Below are positions 53,732 through 62,619 of a stretch of 64,000 nucleotides of DNA, in pieces (the stretch's first letter is position 1; the number at the start of each line of letters is the position of its first letter). Origin of the DNA: Autumnicola musiva (GTDB lineage: Bacteria; Bacteroidota; Bacteroidia; Flavobacteriales; Flavobacteriaceae). Location of the stretch: the NCBI RefSeq assembly GCF_031846585.1, contig NZ_JAVRHK010000005.1, positions 62,001 to 126,000 of the forward strand, in the 5' to 3' direction. The translations under genes and the position numbers were made by a program. The notes beneath the pieces are model-generated. The model made no database searches. It was not told where the DNA came from and saw only the letters and a program-made list of their open reading frames with translations.

Positions 53732-55870
53732 TTACAACTTCTTCATCCCTTTTGTCTCCGATTTTTCTGCCGGAATAATGCTGATGGCGTAACCACCTCC
53801 CGGTGCAGAGAACTGTGAGAGTTTGGATTTATTATCAACAACAACTTTTCTTATTTCATAAGCCTGCGGATTGGTTTTGTAATGCGCATCTTTAGCATCG
53901 GAATATATTGTGGCGATATATTTTTGTCCCTTATCTAAAAAGTCAAATTTTATCTTTGAAGTACGGGCGGTTTCTCCATTTACATTTCCAAGGAACCAGT
54001 TATCACTTCCTTTTTCTTTTCGGGCTACGGTAACATAATCACCCGGCTCGGCTTCTAGATAAATGCTCTCGTCCCAGTCTAAAGCCACATCTTTTATAAA
54101 CTGAAAAGCATCCGGAAAACGCTTATAATTTGCCGGAAGATCGGCTGCCATTTGTAACGGACTGTACATGGTCACATAAAGGGCAAGCTGATTGGCTATG
54201 GTGCTGTTAACATGGGAATTATTTTCAGGATTTAATTTACTAAGGTCCATTTCGAAAATTCCGGGTGTGTAGTCCATCGGCCCACCAATCAATCTTGTAA
54301 AAGGCAACACTGTCACATGATTTGGTTTTGAGCCTCCAAATGCCTGGTATTCTGTCCCTCTTGCAGATTCGTTAGCAATTAAATTAGGCCATGTACGGGC
54401 AAGACCTGTAGGACGTACCGCTTCATGTGCATTAACCATAATTCCATAATCTGCCGCTTCTTTAACCGCGTACAGATAATGGTTTACCAGCCACTGACTA
54501 TAATGGTTTTCTCCACGCGGAAGAATGTCTCCAACATATCCACTTTTTACGGCATTGTAACCATACTCCTTCATAAACTGATAAGCTGTATCCAGATGGC
54601 GCTCATAATTACGTACGGAAGCCGAAGTCTCGTGGTGCATGATCATTTCCACTCCTTTGCTTTCTGCGTAATCCTGAATTTCTTTTACATCAAAATCGGG
54701 ATAAGGGGTGACAAAATCGAAAACGTAGTCTTTGGAATGTCCAAACCAATCTTCCCAGCCAACATTCCAGCCTTCAACCAGTACGCCGTCAAACCCGTTT
54801 TCAGCAGCAAAATCTATATATTCTTTTACATGCTCTGTAGTTGCCCCGTGGGTGCCGTTTGGAGTGGCAGATTCATAATCTGTTTCCCCAAGTTTTACCG
54901 CTGTAAAATCGTTGGTGTAAGACCAGGTGCTTTTACCGGTAATCATTTCCCACCAAACTCCAACGTACTTCATAGGTTTAATCCAGGAAGTATCGTCAAT
55001 TTTTGAAGGTTCATTTAAATTATAGATCATTTTAGAAGCCAGGATATCCCGGGCATCATCACTTACAATAATAGTTCTCCAGGGAGTTATGGAAGGAGCG
55101 ATCATATAAGCTTTATCACCTTCCAGATTTGGAGTAAGCCATGATTCAAAAACAAAATTTTCATCATCCAAATTAAGATGCATCACCGGATAATTCACCA
55201 GAGCCGCTTCATGTAAGTTGATATACAAGCCATCATCAGTTTTCATCATTAAAGTAGTTTGCACTCCTGTAGGTGAAAAAGAGGTTTGGGAAACATTTTC
55301 AGTTATCGAACCTTCCATAAGTCCTCTTATTGCTGAAAGTTTCGACTCGGTATAATCATATTCCTGGGTGTCATAATCTCCGGGAATCCAAAAAGCAGTA
55401 TGATCGCCGGTCATCGCGAATTCAGTCTTTTCATCTTCAATTACAAAATGCCCCAGGTTTTTCTGCTGCGGAAATTCGTACCTGAAGCCAAGGCCGTCGT
55501 CAAAAAGACGAAAGCGAATAATTACTTCACGGTTTGTCCCTTTCTGAAGCAGGTTTACCGCCATTTCATTATAGTGGTTTCTGATTTCTTTTTGCTCACC
55601 CCAAACCGGCTCCCATGTTTCATCATAGCTGGTTTCATCAATACCGGAAACAGTGAAATCGTTTAAAAGATCCTCTTCATTTTTCAGACTGAAACCTAAT
55701 GCACTGCTTTTGATTACTGCCTGATTTTTATAAGTAAGACTGTAAGTAGGAGTTCCATTTTCCTTAACAGAAAATTGCATTTCCAGTTCTCCATTGGGAG
55801 ATTTTAAAGTTTGAGAAGTAGCTACGCCCATAAAACAAAGAATAAAGGCATATATTACTGAATTTTTCAT
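53732..55870 (-). CDS. GH97 alpha-glucosidase (SusB-like)
   Basis: 712 residues. The signal peptide is MKNSVIYAFILCFMGVATSQ. An N-terminal beta-sandwich precedes the TIM barrel, which holds WNVGWEDWFG, MIMHHETSAS, VNAHEAVRPTGLARTWPN and ANESARGTE. The glutamates in these segments fit the calcium-dependent inverting SusB type. The enzyme releases glucose from maltooligosaccharides in the periplasm. It is last in the operon, 9 bases after GH31. Confidence 0.94.
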   Translation of the reverse strand: MKNSVIYAFILCFMGVATSQTLKSPNGELEMQFSVKENGTPTYSLTYKNQAVIKSSALGFSLKNEEDLLNDFTVSGIDETSYDETWEPVWGEQKEIRNHYNEMAVNLLQKGTNREVIIRFRLFDDGLGFRYEFPQQKNLGHFVIEDEKTEFAMTGDHTAFWIPGDYDTQEYDYTESKLSAIRGLMEGSITENVSQTSFSPTGVQTTLMMKTDDGLYINLHEAALVNYPVMHLNLDDENFVFESWLTPNLEGDKAYMIAPSITPWRTIIVSDDARDILASKMIYNLNEPSKIDDTSWIKPMKYVGVWWEMITGKSTWSYTNDFTAVKLGETDYESATPNGTHGATTEHVKEYIDFAAENGFDGVLVEGWNVGWEDWFGHSKDYVFDFVTPYPDFDVKEIQDYAESKGVEMIMHHETSASVRNYERHLDTAYQFMKEYGYNAVKSGYVGDILPRGENHYSQWLVNHYLYAVKEAADYGIMVNAHEAVRPTGLARTWPNLIANESARGTEYQAFGGSKPNHVTVLPFTRLIGGPMDYTPGIFEMDLSKLNPENNSHVNSTIANQLALYVTMYSPLQMAADLPANYKRFPDAFQFIKDVALDWDESIYLEAEPGDYVTVARKEKGSDNWFLGNVNGETARTSKIKFDFLDKGQKYIATIYSDAKDAHYKTNPQAYEIRKVVVDNKSKLSQFSAPGGGYAISIIPAEKSETKGMKKL

Positions 55871-55879
55871 AGTAATGAT

Positions 55880-58003
55880 TTATTTTTTAAGACTTATCGT
55901 CAATTTTTTTCCTGAAGACCAATTTGAATAAACTACTTTTCCGCCTTTAACCAGTCCAATTCTGTACTGACGGTCCGTTTTACGTTCTCCTTCAGTTTGC
56001 TCCACATCAATTTTCAGCTTGTTTTTTGATATTTTTGAAGCCGTAAATTTATGAATGGAATATTCTCCATTCTTATATCCGAAGCCTTCACCGGCATCAT
56101 CATATAAAGTTCCTGAAGCGTTTCCATTATTATCGGGATTTACCAGCAAAGTAATTTGTTTTGTGCTGTAATCCTCGGTACTTTGGATTACCGGCCCCAT
56201 TGGAACTATGGCGCCATCCCGGAGTTTTACGGTAGCCTGATACCCGTCATCTTCTTTTTCAAACTGAACAGTTTGCCAGTCACCTTCAGGCATTGCCGCA
56301 TTTTCTGCCCATTTCGGAATAATCAGAAGATTTTCACCTAAAAGAAAACTTTGTTGTTCATCACGTAATTCTTCATTAGTAACATCAGCAAAAAATGCAG
56401 GCCGCATAATTGGCATCCCGTTTTCTGAAGCTTCGTGAAACAAAGTATATAAATAAGGCATTAAACGATACCTCCTGTTAATGGCCGTTCTGGAAACATT
56501 TTCAATTTTCTTCCCGTAAGACCAGGGTTCCTGTGCCTCGGTATCATTAGAAGTATGGTTCCTGGAAAATGGGTAATAAGCTCCCAAAGCAATCCAGTTT
56601 CCGAATAAATCGGCTGAAGGGCTTTTGGTAAAACCACCAATATCGGGGCCATTGAAGGGCTGGCCGGAAAGGCTAAGGTTAAGGGACATAGGAATAGACA
56701 TTTTAAGATTGTCCCAGGTGGCGGAGTTATCGCCCGTCCAGGTGGCGGCATAGCGCTGCCCTCCTAAAAAGTTTGCTCTGGAAAGCACAAAAGGCCTCTT
56801 TTCAGGATTTGCAGCCATTATTCCTTCGCGGCTGGAACGTACCATTAATAAACCGTAAACGTTGTGATAACGCAGGTGAATATCTTTAGGCAACTCTCCC
56901 CCGCCACGGTGGATGTTATCATCGGGCATTGAACCGTCGGGGCCATCAAAAACCGCAGGCTCATTCATATCGTTCCAAACACCGTCTATGCCAAGGTCCA
57001 TAAAATCCTGGTACAATGAAGCCCACCATTTTTGGGTTTCCGGCCTCGTGTAATCTGGAAATGCAACCTGCCCTGGCCATACCTCGCCGTTGTATTCATT
57101 TCCTAATGAATCCAAAACCCAGTGGTTGCCGGCATCGCCCTGCTGGTACACAAAATAGGTAGAATCCTGCTTCACTCCCGGATCTATCATATAAACCGAT
57201 TTAAAATCTTTGGAATGCAGGTAATCGTTCAAGCCGGCAGGATCAGGAAAACCTTCATCGTCAAAAGTGAACACGCGGAAGCCTTCCATATAATCAATAT
57301 CCATCCAGATAACATCTGCCGGAATTTCCCTTTTTCTGAATTCATCGGCAAGTTCTTCGACTGCAGTATCGGGATAATAAGAATATCGGGATTGTTGGTA
57401 ACCGAGGGCCCATAACGGTGGCAACGCCATAGTTCCGGTAAGGTTTGCCAGGCTTTTCATTACTTCCTGCGGATTTTCCTTTTCGATTACAATCACGCGG
57501 AAGGATGGCCCTTCACTAATAATTTCAGCATCTTCGTCCAGCACAATTTCCTGTCTCCACGAATTATCGACTAAAATCCCAAAAGAAGAACCATCTGGCC
57601 TCACTCCTAAAATCCAGGGATGCGACTGGTACAGCTGCTTTCCTTCAAATTTGGCATATTCATAATTATCAGTATTCCAAAGGGTTACATCGGTTCCATT
57701 TCTGCGTAAATCGCCAATAACTTCACCGGTCCCGTAGAGGTCTATATCTTCATCTAAATTAAAGCGTACCGCATTCCTTCCATCTACCTGAAAATATTCA
57801 GGCCGTACCGCCCAATCTGCAGGCAACGAATCCCGTTTGGGCAAATCTTTAATTACTGCCAGGGAAGGCAGGGTTTTAATCGAGTCAAAATCGGCGGGAT
57901 AAAATATGGCCACACCGGGCTCTGTAATGCTGGCCGATTGTGAAAAAACAGGCTGTAATCCTGCCATTATCGCCACCAACCATACTAAAAAGTTCTTCTT
58001 CAT
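55880..58003 (-). CDS. GH31 alpha-glucosidase
   Basis: 707 residues with a signal peptide (MKKNFLVWLVAIMAGLQPVF). The catalytic nucleophile is in GIDGVWNDMNEPAVFDG and the acid/base Asp in ATWTGDNSATWDNLK. The usual GH31 stretch PADVIWMDIDYM is present. It is a periplasmic exo-alpha-glucosidase acting on the ends of maltodextrins, and may also cut alpha-1,6 links. It lies 6 bases after the neopullulanase-like gene. Confidence 0.95.
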   Translation of the reverse strand: MKKNFLVWLVAIMAGLQPVFSQSASITEPGVAIFYPADFDSIKTLPSLAVIKDLPKRDSLPADWAVRPEYFQVDGRNAVRFNLDEDIDLYGTGEVIGDLRRNGTDVTLWNTDNYEYAKFEGKQLYQSHPWILGVRPDGSSFGILVDNSWRQEIVLDEDAEIISEGPSFRVIVIEKENPQEVMKSLANLTGTMALPPLWALGYQQSRYSYYPDTAVEELADEFRKREIPADVIWMDIDYMEGFRVFTFDDEGFPDPAGLNDYLHSKDFKSVYMIDPGVKQDSTYFVYQQGDAGNHWVLDSLGNEYNGEVWPGQVAFPDYTRPETQKWWASLYQDFMDLGIDGVWNDMNEPAVFDGPDGSMPDDNIHRGGGELPKDIHLRYHNVYGLLMVRSSREGIMAANPEKRPFVLSRANFLGGQRYAATWTGDNSATWDNLKMSIPMSLNLSLSGQPFNGPDIGGFTKSPSADLFGNWIALGAYYPFSRNHTSNDTEAQEPWSYGKKIENVSRTAINRRYRLMPYLYTLFHEASENGMPIMRPAFFADVTNEELRDEQQSFLLGENLLIIPKWAENAAMPEGDWQTVQFEKEDDGYQATVKLRDGAIVPMGPVIQSTEDYSTKQITLLVNPDNNGNASGTLYDDAGEGFGYKNGEYSIHKFTASKISKNKLKIDVEQTEGERKTDRQYRIGLVKGGKVVYSNWSSGKKLTISLKK

Positions 58004-58009
58004 CTTTTA

Positions 58010-59863
58010 TTAATTCAATTCAATTATCATGGGAGTTTTGGCATCTATTTGCAACTCGCCGTTTAAGTTTATTGGTTTTTCGCTTAAAATTTCCTTTCCC
58101 GAAGTATTCTGCTGAAGATCTTCAGCAAATCTTTTTAGATCTAAAACCTGCTCATCTTCATTATTATTTAGAACCACCATTACTTTTTTATCACCGAGCG
58201 TTCTGAAGTAGACATAAACGTTATTCTCCGGAATGTACTGGGTAAGCTTTCCTTTATGAATAACTTCCGCAGATTTTCTCCAGTTCAGGATTTTTTTGGT
58301 GAAATTGTGGAATTCCTGCTGTTGTTTTGTCCTTTCTGAAGGATTAAAGGCATTTACCTTATCTCCTGCCCAGCCACCGGGAAAATCACGGCGAATATCT
58401 CCATCGCCCTCTTCTTTATTACCGCGCATACCAATTTCTGATCCGTAATACAATTGCGGGATACCACGCGTGGTGGCAATTAAGGTGAGGCCCAGCCTGT
58501 AATTTTTGAAATTTTGATCGTAGATTTCGTTAAATCGGTTGGTATCGTGATTTTCCAAAAATACCAGCAAATTGTTGATATCGGGATAAAGGAAATCGTT
58601 TACAAAATTGTCATAAGCTTTCATTACGCCCCGTTGCCAGCCGCCACCTTCAGCAAACATCTCCTCCACGGCATTATGCAGGGTAAAATCCATTACTGAA
58701 GGCAAATTAGTATTGTAATTTTGGATCGCCCCAATTTTACTATCCTTCTGCCAGTAAGCAATTTGCGCCTGGTCGTGCAGCCATACCTCACCAACAATGT
58801 TGAAATTTGGATATTCTTCCATAATGGTTTTTGTCCATTCGGCAATGCCTTCTTTATCATTGTAACTGTAAGTATCTACACGAAACCCATCCAAATTAGC
58901 ATTTTCGATCCACCAGATGGCATTTTGGATAAGGTAGTTAAGCACCAGCGGATTTTCCTGGTTTAAATCGGGCATTGTTCTTACAAACCAGCCTTCCACG
59001 CAATACTTATGATCACGGGGGGAACGATGCGGATCAAACTGCGTTTCCATACGGTAGTTAGACTGCGCATAGCCCGGGAACTGGTTAACCCAGTCGTAGG
59101 TGGGCAAATCTTTAATCATCCAGTGTTCTGTTCCCCAGTGGTTGGTCACGTAATCCATAACCAGCTTAATGTCACGCTTGTGCAATTCTGAAGATAATTC
59201 TTTATAATCTTCATTGCTTCCAAAACGAGGATCTATTTTATAAACATCGCTTTGCGCATAAGTGTGGTATGAATAGCGGGGATCATTATCTTCCAATAAC
59301 GGAGTGCTCCAAATGGCGGTTACCCCCAGATCTTCCAGATAATCAAGATGATTTATTATACCCTGAATATCGCCGCCGTGCCTGCCGCCTTTTTCCTCGC
59401 GGTTCAGTTTATCGGCCAGGCCTTCAACAGAATCATTATCGGGATTTCCATTTGCAAACCTATCGGGCATTAAAAGATAGATCACATCGCTGCTGTTAAA
59501 GCCTTCACGCGTTGTGGAGTTTTCCCGTCTGGATTTTAGCTGATATTCACGGGTGAATTTCTTCCCGTTTTTCTGCTGAAAATCAAAATGAAGCATTCCC
59601 GGCGCCACACCTTCAGTTTCGACACTAACGAAAAGGTAGTTCGGATTTTCAGTTTTGATAATTCCGGTTACGGGAATTTCTTCCTGTAAAGACACCTGGT
59701 AATCGGCGATATTTTTTCCGTAGAAAAGCACCTGTATTTCAGATTTATTCATCCCTGCCCACCAAAATGGGGGCTCCACTCTCTCTATCTGCGCATAACC
59801 ACCAATACTGAATATACTGCTGATTAATACTGAAAATAAAATGTTTCTGATGTTCTGTTTCAT
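58010..59863 (-). CDS. Neopullulanase/cyclomaltodextrinase-like GH13 (SusA-like)
   Basis: 617 residues with a signal peptide (MKQNIRNILFSVLISSIFSIGGYAQ). N-terminal beta domain with ERVEPPFWWAGM, GH13 barrel with YLLMPDRFANGNPDND, DGFRVDTYSYND, VGEVWLHD and FLENHDTNRF, giving the Asp-Glu-Asp catalytic set, and a C-terminal domain. It cleaves cyclodextrins, pullulan or maltodextrins in the periplasm. It is preceded by an imperfect hairpin (59876-59906). Confidence 0.94.
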   Translation of the reverse strand: MKQNIRNILFSVLISSIFSIGGYAQIERVEPPFWWAGMNKSEIQVLFYGKNIADYQVSLQEEIPVTGIIKTENPNYLFVSVETEGVAPGMLHFDFQQKNGKKFTREYQLKSRRENSTTREGFNSSDVIYLLMPDRFANGNPDNDSVEGLADKLNREEKGGRHGGDIQGIINHLDYLEDLGVTAIWSTPLLEDNDPRYSYHTYAQSDVYKIDPRFGSNEDYKELSSELHKRDIKLVMDYVTNHWGTEHWMIKDLPTYDWVNQFPGYAQSNYRMETQFDPHRSPRDHKYCVEGWFVRTMPDLNQENPLVLNYLIQNAIWWIENANLDGFRVDTYSYNDKEGIAEWTKTIMEEYPNFNIVGEVWLHDQAQIAYWQKDSKIGAIQNYNTNLPSVMDFTLHNAVEEMFAEGGGWQRGVMKAYDNFVNDFLYPDINNLLVFLENHDTNRFNEIYDQNFKNYRLGLTLIATTRGIPQLYYGSEIGMRGNKEEGDGDIRRDFPGGWAGDKVNAFNPSERTKQQQEFHNFTKKILNWRKSAEVIHKGKLTQYIPENNVYVYFRTLGDKKVMVVLNNNEDEQVLDLKRFAEDLQQNTSGKEILSEKPINLNGELQIDAKTPMIIELN

Positions 59864-59875
59864 AACTTGAATAAA

Positions 59876-59906
59876 AGCCGAACACTTCTTTTCAAAGTAC
59901 CCGGCT
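59876..59906 (-). terminator. Intercistronic hairpin after the amylase gene
   Basis: AGCCG / CGGCT (59876-59880, 59902-59906) with partial inner pairing, followed on the minus strand by TTTTATT. It lies in the 79-base gap between the amylase stop and the neopullulanase start, so it may act as an attenuator. Confidence 0.4.
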
Positions 59907-59942
59907 GTTCATTATACTTAATTTTTCTTTTGTATTAAAAAT

Positions 59943-61400
59943 TTATTCTGCTGAAGTTTCCTCCATAATTGACCATACAGCGTAGCCGTTGGCCGGGGCC
60001 TCAAGCATTACCACACCTTCTTCATTAGTGGAAGCACGGTAAGTGGTATTTTCAGAATAATCCATTAGTTCCATATCGTTCCAGGTGGTTTCCACTTCCC
60101 TTCTCTTAATATTAGCGTTAGTAGTGATGTAAACAATGAGGCCGGGATTATTTTCATTACCACCTCTTTTAGCGATATATTCATCGTTATCTACATATAG
60201 CACTTCCAGGTCTCCTGTTGCCAGCGTGTTGTGAATGCTGATAAGCCGCTGAATTTCTTCCTGGAATTCCTCATTTTCATAATCCAGATAAAATACGGTT
60301 GGATAACCGGGATGAGTCATTATAAAAGCATAAGCCTTGAGTTTGTTTTCAGCTTCAAGATAGTTATCAATATTACCATCTTTTTCGGTATCATGGTTTG
60401 CGGTAAAAGTTACCGCTTTATCAGGATTTGTTTGCCAAACCTGGTCGCGGGTAAGGTAATTGAGGTCTTCATACCTTTCAAAAGCCTGCTCCATCCTGTA
60501 AAATCCAGAAAAATCGAAAGCATTGCTTCCTGTTTCTTCAATATGCTCTCTTATTAAATCTGCATCGGCATCCCAAAGTTCACTCACAGAAAAACCACCA
60601 ACTTCGTCCAGCCAGTCCTTGATTACAAAAGATTCAAAGCCCAATACGTAATCAAACCTCCAGCCATCAAAGCCCATGACGTTTTTGTAGTATTTGGCTA
60701 CAGAATTTTGATCTTCCCAAAGCCAGTTTTGAACATATTCCCGGTGGTGATCTAAATTTTGTTCAGGATAAAACAAGCTCCCGTTATCATAATCGCTTAC
60801 GCTGTTGGGGTAGAAATATTCATAATTCCTATTGAACATTCCTGAAGCATTGCCATGCTCTTCATCAAAAAGCGTGTAGGTATCGTACCCTCGGTAAGGA
60901 TTGTATTCCAGCCCACCACCGCTGTTGTGGTTTAGAACAATATCTGCAATTACTTCCATATCATTTTCATGCGCGGTAGCAATAAGGTTCTCCAGTTCTT
61001 CACGGCTTCCAAAACGGGTTTCTACAGTACCGTGCTGCTCATAATCCCCAAAATCAAAATAATCGGATATATCGTAGCCCATAGAATATTGCCCGCTCTG
61101 GCCTTTGGTTGCCGGTGGAAGCCAGATACGGTTAATACCGGCATCTGCCCATCCAGGAACCTCATCTGCTATTGTATTCCACCACTCAAATCTTGGCTCT
61201 ACATCCCAATAAAATGCCTGCATCATTACACGGCTGCCATTGTCATATTCTGAAAGATTAAGAGGCGTGGCGGTATCTGGCTGTTCTATAACCGGGCCAT
61301 CATCTGTTTCTGAAGTGATAGCGTCATCATCTGAAGAACAGCTGAAGAATATGACCAAAATAAGCAGATAGCTTAATGGATTTATTAATTTATATTTCAT
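59943..61400 (-). CDS. Outer-surface alpha-amylase lipoprotein (SusG-like, GH13)
   Basis: 485 residues from ATG 61400; a TTG 3 codons earlier is also in frame. The lipobox is in YLLILVIFFSCSSDDD with Cys near residue 21, followed by acidic residues, the usual signal for surface exposure in Bacteroidota. The GH13 domain resembles plant and bacterial liquefying amylases: MMQAFYWDVEPRFEWWN, WLPPATKGQSGQYSMGYD, GWRFDYVLGFESF, VSELWDADAD and TANHDTEKDGN. It makes the first cuts in starch at the cell surface. It is separated from susE by a strong hairpin. Confidence 0.94.
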   Translation of the reverse strand: MKYKLINPLSYLLILVIFFSCSSDDDAITSETDDGPVIEQPDTATPLNLSEYDNGSRVMMQAFYWDVEPRFEWWNTIADEVPGWADAGINRIWLPPATKGQSGQYSMGYDISDYFDFGDYEQHGTVETRFGSREELENLIATAHENDMEVIADIVLNHNSGGGLEYNPYRGYDTYTLFDEEHGNASGMFNRNYEYFYPNSVSDYDNGSLFYPEQNLDHHREYVQNWLWEDQNSVAKYYKNVMGFDGWRFDYVLGFESFVIKDWLDEVGGFSVSELWDADADLIREHIEETGSNAFDFSGFYRMEQAFERYEDLNYLTRDQVWQTNPDKAVTFTANHDTEKDGNIDNYLEAENKLKAYAFIMTHPGYPTVFYLDYENEEFQEEIQRLISIHNTLATGDLEVLYVDNDEYIAKRGGNENNPGLIVYITTNANIKRREVETTWNDMELMDYSENTTYRASTNEEGVVMLEAPANGYAVWSIMEETSAE

Positions 61401-61416
61401 TCTAATCAAATTAGAA

Positions 61417-61456
61417 GAGTCCGTTTAAAAAGATTATTGCACTTTTTAACGGACTC
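61417..61456 (-). terminator. Intercistronic hairpin between susE and the amylase gene
   Basis: A 15-16-bp stem with one bulge (61417-61432 with 61442-61456) around ATTATTGCA. It is AT-rich near the loop and GAGTCC/GGACTC at the base. The minus-strand tail is TTCTAATTTG, weak for termination, so RNA stabilisation or attenuation is likely. Confidence 0.6.
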
Positions 61457-61463
61457 CTGATGT

Positions 61464-62603
61464 TTAGTTTTTACTAATAGAATACTTGTATTGTCCTGGA
61501 TTGCTTAGATCTAAGGTAATAGTGTAATTTCCATCTTCCGGTACACCAATATTATCCCCTGCAAACTCTAAAGAACCATCAGCATCGGTATCTCCTAAAT
61601 CTAGAGTCCACGCATCATTAGCACGGAATTTGAATCCGTTTTCTGTTGCTTCCTGTTCGGTAAGATCTAAGGTGACGCTCCATGTTTGGGTAGCTGGATC
61701 ATAAGTCATATCTGTATCACTATCCCAACCTGATGGGGTTGCATTACCAATAACGCCCCAGCTGGTTTCGGTAAGCTCATAAGTTAGCGCTTCAGTATCT
61801 ACAGATACCAAATAATATCCACCGGTACCATCTGGTGTTCCTGCATTAACACCCGGGCTTTCAAGTGTTCCTGTATAAACTCCGTCCGTATCTCCTGCAT
61901 CTCCTAAATTTCCATCAAAATTTTCATTCGTTTGTAAAATTTTGAACTGAGGGGCATCAACGTTCATATAAACAAATCCTTCATAAGCGGTATTTCCTTC
62001 GGCTTCAGCAGCAATAGGCACCCCATCGGTCGCGCTCCAGTCTGTTCCATATCCACTTGCCGCGAGAAAATTTCCAACTACGTATAATTTTGGAAGGTCC
62101 TCATCTTCCTCACCTTCAGCTTCAGGAAGGGTAATGTTTAAGACAACAGGTCCTGATATTTGTTCCAGGGTGTTCCCTCCATTGTTACCGGCATAAGCCC
62201 GCACCCTAAAGTAAATGATTCCCGTGCTAGGTTCTGGTGTGGTAGGATCATTATCTAAACCTGCATCCTCGGCCAGGTCTCTTAAAGTCGCAACATTTAC
62301 AGCCATATTATTCTCCCTTGTGGTACCGGCAACGATAAAATCTTCAAAAGATTCGCTGGCAGAACCCTGAACTTCATAAGTAACTGTTGTAGGAGTGCTA
62401 AAATCTACATCGTTCCATACAAATCTTTCAGCCACATTATCATTCGTTGCCGCTGTTAATACGTAATTGTTTGCTACTGAACTTGTAAAGGCAATTCCTT
62501 CAGTGTCGGGTTGTGCAACAAACACCACATCATCATCACTTGAACAGGCATTAATACCTGCAAAGGAGACTATCGCTAATAAGAAAATAGAAAGCTTCTT
62601 CAT
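61464..62603 (-). CDS. SusE-like starch-binding outer-membrane lipoprotein
   Basis: 379 residues. Lipoprotein signal peptide with lipobox in SFAGINACSSDDD (Cys near residue 20). Two to three beta-sandwich domains follow. The N-terminal one is SusE-type (PDTEGIAFTSSVANNY), and the later ones (VVGNFLAASGYG, GVIGNATPSGWD, FKFRANDAWTLD) resemble starch-binding CBM-like folds. It probably displays starch at the surface for SusD/SusC. It is 16 bases after the susD-like gene. Confidence 0.9.
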   Translation of the reverse strand: MKKLSIFLLAIVSFAGINACSSDDDVVFVAQPDTEGIAFTSSVANNYVLTAATNDNVAERFVWNDVDFSTPTTVTYEVQGSASESFEDFIVAGTTRENNMAVNVATLRDLAEDAGLDNDPTTPEPSTGIIYFRVRAYAGNNGGNTLEQISGPVVLNITLPEAEGEEDEDLPKLYVVGNFLAASGYGTDWSATDGVPIAAEAEGNTAYEGFVYMNVDAPQFKILQTNENFDGNLGDAGDTDGVYTGTLESPGVNAGTPDGTGGYYLVSVDTEALTYELTETSWGVIGNATPSGWDSDTDMTYDPATQTWSVTLDLTEQEATENGFKFRANDAWTLDLGDTDADGSLEFAGDNIGVPEDGNYTITLDLSNPGQYKYSISKN

Positions 62604-62619
62604 TTTGTTTTTTTTAAAA

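Noticed and set aside
54608..54618. TACGTA inside the GH97 gene as an operator
   Set aside because: It lies within coding sequence and lacks the adjoining AAGTA-N4-TACTT palindrome.
59910..59930. TTAAGTATAAT resembling the nitrate-island operator in the starch operon
   Set aside because: Only the left half-site is present; no TACTT follows at four bases.
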